Of a DNA stretch of 33,722 bases, positions 1-13,800 are shown piece after piece. Location: positions 1,095,679-1,129,400 of the forward strand of contig BMAT01006665.1 in NCBI GenBank assembly GCA_019649035.1. Reading direction: 5' to 3'. A program made the position numbers and the translations under genes. How positions within the stretch are numbered: position 1 is the stretch's first letter; each line of letters starts with the position of its first letter. The stretch is from Elysia marginata. Lineage: Eukaryota; Mollusca; Gastropoda; Plakobranchidae. The notes under the pieces were generated by a model, which did no database searches, was not told the DNA's origin, and was given only the letters and a program-made list of their open reading frames with translations.

Positions 1-1008
1 TGATAACCAGAAATAATAATAACAATAACGATAACTATAAAAATTTTCATAATACATATATTTCTGATTAGATTGTTGTAGGCTAGACCTGAACCACTGG
101 AACTCAATCAAAAGGCAAAAAAGCGTAATATGTTTTCCATTTGAAAATATATGAAATAAAGACCTAATAAAAAGCGACAAAGATAACTAGATGAACAGTT
201 TTCGAACACTGGGCTCGATTGACCAAATCTATCTGCAGATCACGCTAAGCACTGTTTGACGCAGCAGTCCTCGAGAAGCTGAAACCAGTTAATGATTAAC
301 CCAGCGTATTTTTAGAACACCTTAACAAGTATACTTATGCCTGTATTGATTTTCCCCAAACCGAGAAGCTGCTCAACCAGGTTTATAAGATTTTCATTAA
401 TTTAGAAATAAAATATATTTAAAAGCGAGTAAATCAAAACACAGAGAAAACACAATAAAACAATAACTGTAACCACAAAATGAGATTTTTTTTTTAAATT
501 TGGCAATCTATTGAATGGAAACTGTTCGCCTGAGAACTCTCTGTGCCTACAGATCGATATGCAGGTGTGTATTTTTTTTTAACGCACCCCCTCATCATCC
601 CTGCTCGGTAAGACAAAAAGTGTTGCTTTCGAGAAAATTTAACCTGCTGGTAAAATGTAAAACTATAGGTGCTTTGAAATAATTGATTATGTCAACGTTT
701 GAGGCTTATGTCGACTGCTCGTTAGTCCATAACGAAGAACAATAAAAAAAATCTCCTCCCCAATATTACTCCTTTCTTGAGTTGTTGTCCATTACCTTAT
801 CACAACATTCAAAATTTAAATGTCGATATTTTTCAACACAACATTCTTACGTTTGTGTATGAAAAAAGAGTATCTGGATAATTATGTCTCAACGCCTTTT
901 TGTAAGACATTGCGTGAGAAAGACTGCATGCACTTTTGAAACAATTATTATTAATTAAATTAGACCAATTTTTAAAAATGGCCGGGAAATCTTGTACTTG
1001 CACAAATG
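1..1008. other. Unassigned AT-rich sequence
   Basis: Short random ORFs only. No domain, RNA gene or clear repeat end was recognised. Confidence 0.5.
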
Positions 1009-1010
1009 AT

Positions 1011-1145
1011 TCCTTCAAACATTTTTATATCAGAGATGTCTTCCATCTGGCTAAACAATCAAAAGTATACACAGAAAGATCCTTGAAACATTTTTATTTC
1101 AGAGATGTGTTCCATCTGACTAAACAATAGTATACACAGAAGGAT
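1011..1145 (+). repeat. Two-copy tandem duplication, 69-bp period
   Basis: Unit 1 begins TCCTTCAAACATTTTTAT at 1011 and unit 2 begins TCCTTGAAACATTTTTAT at 1080. They share CAGAGATGT, TTCCATCTG, CTAAACAAT and AGTATACACAGAA in the same order, with a few substitutions and a 4-bp deletion in unit 2. Confidence 0.9.
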
Positions 1146-2857
<1,712 letters not shown>

Positions 2858-3018
2858 ACAAGGCGTGAATATCAATTTTCGAGCTTGCGCATAAGACGTG
2901 AAAACACCACAAAGAAATTATAAACTTTACCTTAATAGGCCTACTCTTCCTAAACTTTCCATCATCCATCATTAAAAAAAAAAAATTTGGAGACTTACAT
3001 TTACATCGTTGCATAAGC

Positions 3019-3242
3019 CTATATAAATCTAAAGGAGCGTAGGGGCTATGTTTCTCAAAGTGACAAGGCGGTGGGTGCCGAAGCATCTATAAGTCGAAGG
3101 TTCGAATCATACTAGAGGCAGACATTTCGGGCATTTCCACTAAAAAGCATACTTCTCTCCACTGCTAATTTCATACCTTTATAATATTTCAACCATTTGA
3201 TCGCGCAGTGGCTGCCTCCACTATTTATTCTATATAAATCTA
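3019..3242 (+). mobile_element. tRNA-derived SINE with 13-bp target-site duplications
   Basis: A Pol III A box-like TGACAAGGCGG (3061..3071) and a B box GGTTCGAATCA (3099..3109) are 27 bp apart. A body with CTTCTCTCCACTGCTAATTTC follows. The unit is bounded by identical CTATATAAATCTA copies at 3019..3031 and 3230..3242. That combination is the structure of a retroposed tRNA-like SINE about 198 bp long between duplications. Confidence 0.85.
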
Positions 3243-3465
3243 GCATTATTTTATAAAGTTTCATGAACTTTTTAAAATGAAAAATCAAGGTTTTGAGAAT
3301 TCCATTATTTTACCAAAACGTTTCATTCGTATCCATATCCGATTTTTCATCTCATTATAATTATAGTTAGAGAGGAGACCCAGTTCACAAATAAAAACGC
3401 TAAACGCATGTAACGATATACCCGGTACGGTCCTTTGTCGGTTTTGACCCATTCTTTAAAAAAAA

Positions 3466-3493
3466 AAAAGACGCAGATAGATGTGCGTCTTTT
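3466..3493. repeat. Perfect 10-bp hairpin
   Basis: AAAAGACGCA (3466..3475) and TGCGTCTTTT (3484..3493) are perfect reverse complements around an 8-nt loop. No gene context is apparent. Confidence 0.85.
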
Positions 3494-4068
3494 ATTCATT
3501 TCTTTTTTCCTGATCCCCCCAAAGGACTTTTTTTTTTTATCAATATAAGCTTTGTGCTTTTATACATCAACACACAAGGTCTAGAACAGTTTTGAAAAAT
3601 CAGAGCTATCAGATTGTAGATATATACATATTCCAAGAGGAGAATCCAAATGTTATTTTTTAAGTCGTTTTGTCCATATTAATTCAATATTCAATTCAAT
3701 AGTTTTTATTAGGCCAGACGCCAATTCATCAATGTATATAGTTCGACATTATAAATTATATTATGCAACCTATTCTGTAAACATCATCTTTTTCTGGATT
3801 TTTAGCAACCAAGGCCAATTTTGAATTGCGAGTTGACCTCTGACCTAATGACCTCAATGTGGTGAGAGGGTCAAATTGCATATGCTTACTCAAGACTTAT
3901 GGCTGCTGCTCAACTAAGTTTACAAACATGACTTCTATGTTACTAAAACATGTGTACTCTACCGGCAGATATTCTGTCCTTTGGATACCAGGTCGGCATT
4001 TAATGTGTATTATGGATATCAATTGATAAAATACCGATTGTGTTATTCAAATTCAGATCAAGGGCGAG

Positions 4069-4244
4069 AGATCTGGAAATCTAGAATCTAGATCTAGAGA
4101 TCAAGACCTAGAATCTAAATCTAGCAATGCCAAAGAGGTTGAAATCACGGGCGATACTTTCTATAAATAAAAATTTTACTGTCTTGAAATGAAGTTAGGC
4201 CTGCACAATCACAACGATCTAATCGAGATTCTAGATCTAGATCT
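4069..4244. repeat. TCTAGATC-rich patch
   Basis: Dense, imperfect copies of AGATCT/TCTAGA words at 4069..4125 and again at 4226..4244, including the perfect 12-bp palindrome AGATCTAGATCT at 4233..4244. Single copies recur elsewhere (for example near 4580, 6190, 6247, 22620, 28490 and 32190). Confidence 0.7.
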
Positions 4245-5576
4245 CGCGTACAGGTATATTTAGAATAGATTTCAATATAGACCTAGATAAGGCTTGAATC
4301 AGGTGGGAAGGATTTCCGCAGAGGGGCACATACCCCCAAGTAGCTAAAGAAATGATGTATTGAGAAAGAAGCAAAATCGGCCTGAGCCTGAAAAAATCTA
4401 TTCTATCCTTGGGGGATAAACACTTTAGTGAGAAAGCAGCAAATTCGAAAAAGTTCACATTGGTCCGAGCATTAAGAATATGTGTCCCGCTGAGGAATGG
4501 GTGTACAGAAGTGCTGGCTAAAATTGCCTGGTGAGGCCTGAAAATTAGAGGGCACTGCTCAGGCAATTCGCTAGCGCACCAGATCTAGGTGACCATATTG
4601 TTGATGAAGATTAGATCTAATAGCTTGATAAATTAATGCGTCACAGTGTAGGCCTATCAACACAAGATATTCATTGCTCTCTATAAAATTAAAAGTATGA
4701 AGAGGGTCTTTGGTGAAAATTGAACAATCATAAAATGATAAATAGAATTAATTTACTTACAAAACTAAGACTTTAGAAATAAATGACAGGAGTAAAATCA
4801 CATAAAATAATAAATGAATAATCATCAATAATATCTCCATCTCTGCCCAATCATTGTTTTTGAAGGCTGCTTTTAATACCAACCCCTCAAGGTTTGCCTA
4901 TATCCTCTCAACACTCAGGTCATTTTTATAACGGCCCTCTCACTTTTCATGTGCCACCGAAGCATCTATTTTAAATTTGATGTTTGTTGACCCTTTATAA
5001 AAACATTGAGTTGACTACTCTACTGCTTTTCCGTCAGTTCTTGGTCTGCATGTAAAATACAAGAAAAAAGGAAAGTAAATTTAGATTTTTGCTTTTTATA
5101 TAATAGTTAATACATTTCTAACTAGTATTTATTGTATTTTTAAATCTGTCAGTTTTCATTCTGATTCTGATGAAAGTGAAGTCCTGTATGTAAGTTTTTA
5201 AGAATTAAAAATCTTTCAAAATTTACTGAATTTCATATTATAATGTCATTCCCAATTTTATACCATGTATTTCAAGAGACCTTTTTAAAAAAAAATTTTT
5301 TCGTTGCAGAAAAGAAATGGAGCCTTCTTTATTGCAGAATGTGTTTTAATACACGTCACAGTAGTTTCACCAGGTAACAGTGTGGTTTTCTCTTTCATTT
5401 GTTTCAGAAGCAACTATCATCAATGCATGTGCAAATAGTTTGTTGACTAAGGCTCATGAATGTGTTCTTTTTTTTTTCAAACTACCCTCATTGTATGTCT
5501 ACTTAATAATCTTTTGTTTGATGAGTCAAATATGTTTCAATGTTAACTATATTATCTTTGTGACAGTTTTAACCAA
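4245..5576. other. Unassigned sequence upstream of LETM1
   Basis: A 109-codon minus-strand ORF at 4237..4566 has no recognisable domain and no splice support. A tiny ATG frame (5170..5189) ending at a good donor, TAT|GTAAGT, is the only phase-compatible candidate I noticed for a LETM1 first coding exon. Confidence 0.35.
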
Positions 5577-5616
5577 TGTAAAGCGCTTTGGGCTTGTAAA
5601 AAGGGAAAGGGCTATC
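5577..5616 (+). mobile_element. SINE 3'-end fragment
   Basis: TGTAAAGCGCTTTGGGCTTG followed about 15 bp later by GGGCTAT resembles the AAAGCGCTTTGAG...GCGCTATA tail module seen again at 14483 and 23878. No tRNA-like head is present. Confidence 0.45.
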
Positions 5617-7359
5617 GGGAATGCGATTTCAAGAGAGAATTAGAGTAGCCGTTCTTGGCTGAAAGGCAACCAAGGCGTAGGCGCATTTTTTCTTCTAGTT
5701 TTCATTGTTTTGTTTCCTTCGAACTACTTAGTTTTGCCTTGATAATTTATCATTTTTCACTTTTAAAATTTAAAACAATAAACCATCTTACTTTTGTAAG
5801 TCGAACACTTCAACAGTCAAAGCAATACCTTTTGTTTTTTCCACTGTTTTGAAAGCCTAAATTCTCTATATAACTATGGTTGTGGCATATTGACTCTGTA
5901 GGCCTACTACCTGCTTTTAATGTTTCATTCATATTTTTTTCTTTGTAAAACTAAAAGCTTAATGCCTACTTCAGCCTTTTTGTTTGGAGTGGAAGAGAAA
6001 AGGGAATATTATAAGCGACTGATTGCAGCTATTCAAGCAAACTGTTGCATGTCGGTATTCTTTACTTATGAGAATGAACCCACACTGGTTTCATTTCGAG
6101 CTATCTCGAACGTGTCAGTTGGCTCTGCATTAGCAAAGCAAAATACAATGGCTACATTTTGGCGTTTAAAGGGAAAAATCTATTGTAGGCCTAGATCTAC
6201 CTTTGAAGGGAACAAACTTTAATTTTATTGTTAAAACCTTTCAGTTTCTAGATCTATAATTATGTTATGATAAACATTTTGCATGTGGGCCTAAAAATTT
6301 AGCAGCTTGTTTTAGTATTAGCGAAATAGATTTTTCAACGTTGTCTGTAACGTATCTAGCGGTTTTTCTTCCTTATCCATTAAAGACATATTAATTTTAT
6401 TCATTGTGTTATTGTTATGTATACCAGCAACGTGTCAGTAAAGTAGGAAAGACCTGTCCTACAATAGATGTGGTTTATTGTTTATTTTATAATTATGTGA
6501 ATTTTATATATTATATCAATGTACAATACACAACAAATACTTTAAATAAAAGCAAAGATAAAAAGAGAAGCCGCAGGTTGCTGCAGTTAACGTTGAAAAA
6601 GACAACGTAGCTTAGATAAATGGAGTGTCTGTTTACAAAATATGTTAAAAAATTATTTAAAATCTTCGCAATTTTTCTTGGAATGGATCTAGGTAATTAC
6701 ATTTTAAATTATAAGCCCCAGTGAATTTTAAAAAAGCAGTTTTATGTTGTTGATAACGCTGAGAAAACATTGATTATTAGGTCTTGTGCTGGACACGACC
6801 TTTCAAACAGGAACAATAACTCTTGTTTTCCCGATATAAGAAATAAATATTATTACTATTATTTTAACTAAGCTAGTATAAAAATCAGCCATTATTTATT
6901 TAAATAATATATATTTCACTCAAAATTAATAAAGTGCAAGGGCAGGCTCCTTTTGCTTATGTTTGCAGCACGTTCCCTTTTATGAAGTGACCAAGTTACA
7001 AGAAACTATTATTTTAATTTGTTCATAGTTTAAATTCTGATTTGACAAAAATTTCCAGGTGTTTTAGCGTCATGAAAAGCTGTGTTAATAGTTTGTTGCA
7101 CAACAAATATTCTTTGTTCTTACAGATACAAATTACTTTGATCCGTACTGTATACAATATTTGTCTATCGTATCCTCCTTCTTTTTTTTTTAGCAAATGT
7201 GTGTTTAATAAAGGCAGTTATAAAAACTCTTTATTGAAAAACAGTTTTCCCAAATACAAAAATAATAACATTGATTGGTTATAAAAACTGACGCCTTTTA
7301 TAAAATTGGATATACTTAAAACCCATAACTCCTCAGTTTTTTTTTCTTGTACTCAACAG
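5617..7359. other. Unassigned sequence immediately upstream of the first recognised LETM1 exon
   Basis: Several short ORFs without recognisable domains (5655, 5920, 6404, 7042). None supplies an ATG frame ending in a phase-2 donor. No CpG-rich promoter-like block stands out. Confidence 0.4.
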
Positions 7360-7864
7360 ATCAAGTAAGGAGTGCTATGCTCATGAAAATTCTGTTCAGA
7401 ATGTGGCAACACCTCAGGCGCACAAATCACACGGCAAAATAGACTTTAGATTACGATGCTGTAATTATAAATCCGCTTCTTTTCCAATATCATCCTCACC
7501 TTTTGTAGGCAGTAAAACCCCAGTTCAATATCATACAATCTCAACACCCCATATGCAGTTATCTGTGATTCTTAACCAGCAATTTTGTGCCTTGCCATCT
7601 CGATGCTTTCATTCAACGCCAAATTTATGTAAGGAAGAGTCAAAAGTTGAGAAGACTGTCAAAGCAATCAAAGACAGTGCCAAAGATGAACCTGAGGAAG
7701 CCTTGCCTGCCCCAGTTAAAAAAACACTTACAGAGCGCTTTGTTGCTGTATGCAAGCACTACTATCATGGCTTCCGACTCCTTGCTATTGACATTCGTAT
7801 TTGTTCAAAATTAATTTGGCAGTTGATGAATGGAAAAAGCTTGACAAGGAGAGAATATAGTCAG
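7360..7864 (+). CDS. LETM1: LETM1 first recognised coding exon (presequence to TM approach)
   Basis: The polypyrimidine-rich acceptor ends ...CAACAG at 7359 and the donor is CAG|GTTAGT at 7864/7865. The base at 7360 completes a codon begun in a missing upstream exon (phase 2). It encodes 168 full codons, including [19 protein letters not shown] and [11 protein letters not shown]. No ATG is in frame between the upstream stop at 7301 and 7553. Met at 7553 ([10 protein letters not shown]) is the only in-exon start candidate and would give a short, plausible mitochondrial presequence, but the strong acceptor favours an upstream first exon. Confidence 0.9.
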
Positions 7865-10800
7865 GTTAGTGCGCAAAACAGATTTTGTATACTTCTAAGT
7901 GGTTATGACCTGGCAACATGCGATTTTAGTAATTGAAATAAATCTGGGCTCTGTGCTGAAAATAAAAATTGTATACAAAACTTTATTTTCATGACTTCAT
8001 AATTAAACCGAAATACAAACAAATACTGATCTAAAAATGTTAAAAATTGTGAAATTTTCTTAATTCAATCATTTGTTTAAATGGAGCTACTTAACAAAAT
8101 ATTACCATTCAGTTCAGTAATGGTCATTTCTTCATGTTGCACCTGCATTTTTTTGACATTGTTTTATAATAAATCTTTTCTGCAGCTTGGGAAGTAGAGT
8201 CAAAACCAAATTGAATAACATTATGAAGTGATTTTTGTCAATACAGTCTTAAAAGTTGTATGTCTATCATTTGGTTCTTTCCAAAACCTCTCACTCACTT
8301 TCTCTCTTTCTCCTGCCCATGGTCACCGTCTCTGTTTGCTTATCTTTCTCTTCCCCCGTTTTTGCTTTTCCCTGTTTACTTCTCCCCTTTCTCCACTTTT
8401 CCGCTCCTTTTCTTTCATCTCTTGAGATAGAAAGAGGAATAAAAGTTAAGAACATAATTTCTCTCTCCCCCTTCCCTCCCAAAGAAAAAACAAAACTATA
8501 AGATAAAATTCTAACCAGAAAACTCCCTGTCTGTCAACAGTTAGTCCGCACCACAGCAGACATGTTCCGTTTGCTGCCCATGCTTGTCTTCATTTTAGTG
8601 CCATTTGCTGAGTTTCTCCTGCCTGTGGTGCTGCATTTCTTTCCAAACATGTTACCAAGTACTTTCAAGGAGGAGACTGTTGAGGTATTGATATCATGAA
8701 TTTCACAAAAAAAGTGACTTTCAGAGTTGTTACTCTTCAAAAAATAATATATTATTCTATTACACAGACCATTTCTTTCCTGTTTCTCTCCCTAAAGTAT
8801 GTCGTCTTTTGTGATTAATAGTAAAATTTCTTGATTTACGTTGTTTCAAAGTATACATTTTTAGCTCAGCTTCATTTTCTTAACAAAAATATAATATTAG
8901 AGAATAATTTTTCTCTCTTTGGTTTTTTTTCCTTTTTTTAATTCTTTTTTATCTTTGTTTTGATTGTATTTTCAGCAACAAAAAGTTGAAAATGACAAGA
9001 TCAAGAAGACATTGAAAGCAAAGATTGAAATGGCCAAATTTCTGCAAAAAACTATACAAGAGTCTGCCATTGAGTCCAAGAAAAAAGAAGGGCAAACTGC
9101 AGAATCATTTGCCAATTTCATTGATACAGTAAGTAAATGTGTGATTTTCTTTACTACTCGTAAAAGCTGTATTTAGCATAAAAGAGTGAACAAAGAAATC
9201 CTTACTTTTGTTTCATTCACTCTATTAACGTTTTATCCACTTAGATATCTATCTAAGGAGCACTCATTCATTTTTAACAATTATATTTATAGATACACAT
9301 ACATGTGTTTGTTTCATAAATTTCAACTCACTTTATCTAATAAGTTTTGGATTAGATGTCATACTCTGTCCAAAAAAACAAAACTAACCAAACTTGTTAA
9401 TCGGCATTGGTATTTAAGTAAAAAGTATTTACATTTTTTTAAAGGAGGGCTTGAACAGTTTTTTATCCTAATCAGAGAACTGAAATAAAACTCGAGTATT
9501 TTTTACACGATGAGTCAAGATCAACTGTTTTGTTTTTCTTTAAAAATTTTCTTTGTTAAGTAATAAAATTTTTTTGCCTTGCTCTTGTAACAGATTGTAA
9601 AAAAAATTACATGAGGTGAGGTGGTGTAAAGATCAATAAATATTCTCACTCAGAGAACTAAAAAATAAAAATAAAAATTCCCAACATTTGCTTTGTACAA
9701 GTTTACAATATATACAGTAGAAGCAAAAGAAGGCAAACCAAAAATTGTTTACTGACCTATTTTTCTCTAATGAATAGAAAAACAATTTTTTATTTTTACT
9801 TTTTACCCAGATGTTCTTAAATTTAGGTTAGTCACGATTTTTGTGATATCTCTCTTTTCAGATTAGAAGTGAAGGCACTAAACCAAGCACTAAAGACATC
9901 ATGAAATTTGCTAAACTATTTGAGGATGAAATAACATTAGATAATCTCACCCGGCATCAGCTGAGGGCGTGCTGCATCATGCTGAATATAACACCCATTG
10001 GAAGTGATGCATTACTGAGGTTCATTCTACAAATGAAATTGCGAAGTCTGCTAGCTGATGACAAGGTTTGATTATTTATTTTAATAAAAGTTTTCAAGAT
10101 CCACAACTCTTCAGGTTTCTAAATATTTTGAGGAAATGTCATTTCATATGCAATCAAGTATCTGTATCCTAATTTGTTTGTGAAACCAAACAGCAGGGCC
10201 AATTTTTATAATGGAGTAACAAGAGTTGAGCTTCCTTTTCTCAAGAAATTATTTCTAACAGTTAAGTCTAATTTGTCTTAACTTTAAAAGATATGTCGTG
10301 ATTTGTCATAATTCACCATTTTTTTCCTTTCTTTCTATGGTGAGAGAAAAAGCTTACAGTATGAGTCAAAAAGTTTTTATTTTTGCTTATTTTCATTTTT
10401 TCTGCCATGAAGATGATTCAAAGGGATGGTCTTGAAACTCTGAGCATTGGCGAGCTTCAGAGTGCAAGTCGAGCACGTGGGATGAGAGCTCTTGGAGTCT
10501 CTGAGGACCGTCTACGTGATCAGTTACAGCAGTGGCTTCAACTTCATTTGGAGGAAAAAATTCCCACATCGTTGCTTCTCCTATCCAGGGCTCTCTACTT
10601 GCCTGAGACCTTGTCTACAGAAGAAAAGATTGGTGCAACTATCACACAGTTGGCTGAAACTGCTGTAAGAACTGAGCTTTTTAAAAAATAAATCTAGGAG
10701 AGGGATAGATCACAATTTTTTATGTGTTGTGACAATATATTAATACCGATGATTTTTCAGGATGTGTTTATCTTAATTTCTTTCATTACTGCAAACTCAA

Positions 10801-13800
10801 GGAACGTAAAACTTTCTTGAAAATTTGGTATTTGCATCTTTGAGGAAATTAGAGTTACTCCTCTTAATAGCTCTTGATAGTGTGTTAAACATGAATTAAA
10901 CCAAATTTTCAACTAAAAGTTGGTAAATGACCTCTATATGTACTAGAACCATGTGTATTTTTTGGAAGACAAACAGGCAAAAATTATAGGTTTTTCTTGA
11001 TTTTCTCTTAAACTTGAAAAATGCTAATACTGAGTTTTGGAAAAATTTTACTTTTTATTTCAAGTTATTTCCATTGACTGCTGTTGATTATATCCTTACC
11101 AGGCTGCTGAGGTAAAGGTGAAGGCTGCTGAGATGTCTGGGGAAGCTGTAGACAACAAGACCAAACTGGACATCATTAAGCATGAGGAAGCTATCATTGC
11201 TGCTGAAAAACAGCAAAAGGAGAAAGAGGCCAAGGTAGGATTGAAAGGGAAGGCTATACCTATAGATCATGTTGAGATGACAATGACCACAGATACCCTC
11301 AGTACTGCCGAGATGGATCGCGGAGATCTTCGTCGCAAGGTAGGTTATTTTTAGTAATGTTAATCTGATTTCTCGTTCCATAGAAGACACTGCTAATGCT
11401 GACTGCAAAATGTCAAGTTGGGACCAAGTAGGTATGGCATGCATTTTTCACAATTTTGTTTCTAAAGTCATACAAGCAGTATTATTGATTTGGAAAATGA
11501 AAACTCTAAAAGTTAAAAATATATTTCTACATATATATGTTCAATTGAATGCCTATACATAACTATACCATAACTATACAGTGTGAAAATGTCAATCAGT
11601 CAACATAAATATGAATTTTATTATACAAAGACCCAATAGTAACTTCCCTAAATTTTAACAAACAAAACCCTCACCTGTATTTTTATGCTTTTTAATCTTC
11701 ATAAGCTTTTGGAACAACAACATGAGAGAGAAGAAGCAGAAGCTAAGGCTGCTGAAGTGACAATGATGAAAGCTGATGGTGCTGCTCGCTCAATGGATCC
11801 ATCTCCTGATGAACGTAAGACTAGTAATGTTTTTTGTTTCTTTTTTTTTGTGTGCAGCATCTTATATATTTTTTTTGCGGGACAAAATTTAACTTTGAAT
11901 TATCTGTGTTCTGAGTTATCCCTATACAATAGACAAATAAGATCAGTAATAGAAATTAAGTTAGAATTAATCAAGTATTTGAATTATCCAGGTTCAAGTT
12001 GTCTGGACTTGACTGAATTGCTTCTTAAAATTTTTGCATGAAAAAAAAAACCAATCATATCACCCCCAAAGCTTATTTCTTTCTACAGTCATCATTGACC
12101 ATGCGGAAGCCATTGAGGCATTTGCATCTGATTCTGAGAAAGGAGAAATTGAAGCTGAGATCACAACTGAAGACCTTGATGAGATGGAGTCTGTTCTTGA
12201 GGAGATTGCAAAGGAACGAAAGATAAACATTGAGCAAGATGCACTGAGAGGATTGAAAGATGAAGTTTCAGAGTATAAAGAGGTAGGTCTAATCTTTCAA
12301 AACTTATTTTTCTTTCACTCGCTGTCTTTCATACTCACTAAAAGGACTTTATTTTTTTAAAGTTCTTAGCTGACTACAATTTGTTGAAGTTGATGAAATG
12401 AAAAGCAAGCAAGTTGTAACCTTTAGAGGCTAAAGCTAAACACATCTAAATATTTAGTTGTTTCCTTCATGATAAGATAGGGATATATTAAAATAAATTC
12501 AAAAGTCCCTCCAAAAACTAATGGCTTTACCACTGTAACAGCCATTATGGTTGAAATTAAGACACCAATTCTTGGAATGGCAGTGAATTGATTATCGATA
12601 TGGACATCACACATTCGTGAATTGTTAGATGGACAACACTGTTATATGGCTTAGTAGATGGAAATAGATGTATCACTAGTAATTGAAATAATTCGCATTG
12701 AGTATTTATCTAATTTAAGAAAAGCTATGGGTCAGATTTAGATAGAAATATAAATAGTAGTTGGTGTGAGTGAAGTAAAAAATAACGTGCTGTAGAGAAT
12801 TCATTAAAAAATGTACTGAATGAAAAAGATTTTCTAAGTAAGTATTGAAAGCCTGGTTGAAACCAAGTATGTAACGGCAGGCTGCTAATGCTCTTTTTAA
12901 CGTATGAAATTTGAAATCTCATGAGAAAAGGGACTGGCGCAGGTTGGGTATTATTTTTGTTGAATGCACTGTGTTTTTACTTTTTATATTTATTGACTGA
13001 GAGCCTGAGTCCTTACCAGTTACCTTGTTACCTTGCGGCATCATCAGGATTGATGTTTGCTGCTGCACAAGAAGACTTCGCAATCCCTCTCCATATAACT
13101 CTGTCCTGACTTTTCTGCGATATGCTCTGTAACTTCAGCCCTGTTGCTTCACTGACTTGGTCAACATAGGATAACGATGGCCTGCCTCTTCCTCTTTTTG
13201 CTTCTGTTTTTCCTTCGAAGATGGTCTTCATTAAATCGGTTTTTGTATTTCTTTCTGCATGTCCAATGTACTTAAGCCTTCTTTCTTTTACTAGTGATAG
13301 TAGTGTCTTTCCAGTCCCCATTTCTGCTAACACATTTCCATTTGTTCTTCTGTCTTACCAGTATGAAACCTTAAAATGTTATTGTTTTCAAGTTGTTCAG
13401 CTTTATAAAAGTTAAAGACATTCTTAATAATTAAAAAGCGTTTTTTTATGTATATACGTTTCAAAAGGATATCTTAAAATTCAAGAAATTAAGATTCAGT
13501 TAACAAAACCTTACAATTTTTGTTTGAATAATGTTTTGGATCTTTGAAATTTTAACCTAATTCAGTTTGGGCTTACTTGATCTGTATTCTAAACAGTGAT
13601 ATTATGCTGTGATGTACATTTATGTGTAGCCTTAACCAAATATGTTTTGGCTTCCTTATATAAGAACTCTTATCTGTTTATAAACCTTCAAGAAAACTAC
13701 AATCTGAGAAGAAAGCATTAATTCATACACCAGTAACAAATCTTAAAAATTATGATGACTGTCCATTTAGGTCTTCAACACCTTACACTTTGGATGATCT

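Noticed and set aside
3061..3125. Genuine tRNA gene
   Set aside because: A and B boxes are present, but the acceptor and T stems do not pair; the target-site duplications fit a SINE better.
4237..4566. 109-codon minus-strand ORF
   Set aside because: No recognisable domain, no splice partners, AT-rich codon content; likely chance.
6140..6222. ATG frame MATFWRLKGKIYCRPRS as LETM1 presequence exon
   Set aside because: Arg/Lys-rich start is attractive, but the nearby GT donors are phase 1 and would shift the LETM1 frame into an early stop.
6620..6692. ATG frame ending at TCTAG|GTAATT as LETM1 first exon
   Set aside because: Ends in phase 1, incompatible with the acceptor at 7360.
10413..10415. 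ATG at the start of the fifth recognised LETM1 exon as a translation start
   Set aside because: It aligns with an internal residue of the conserved LETM domain and has a splice acceptor immediately before it.
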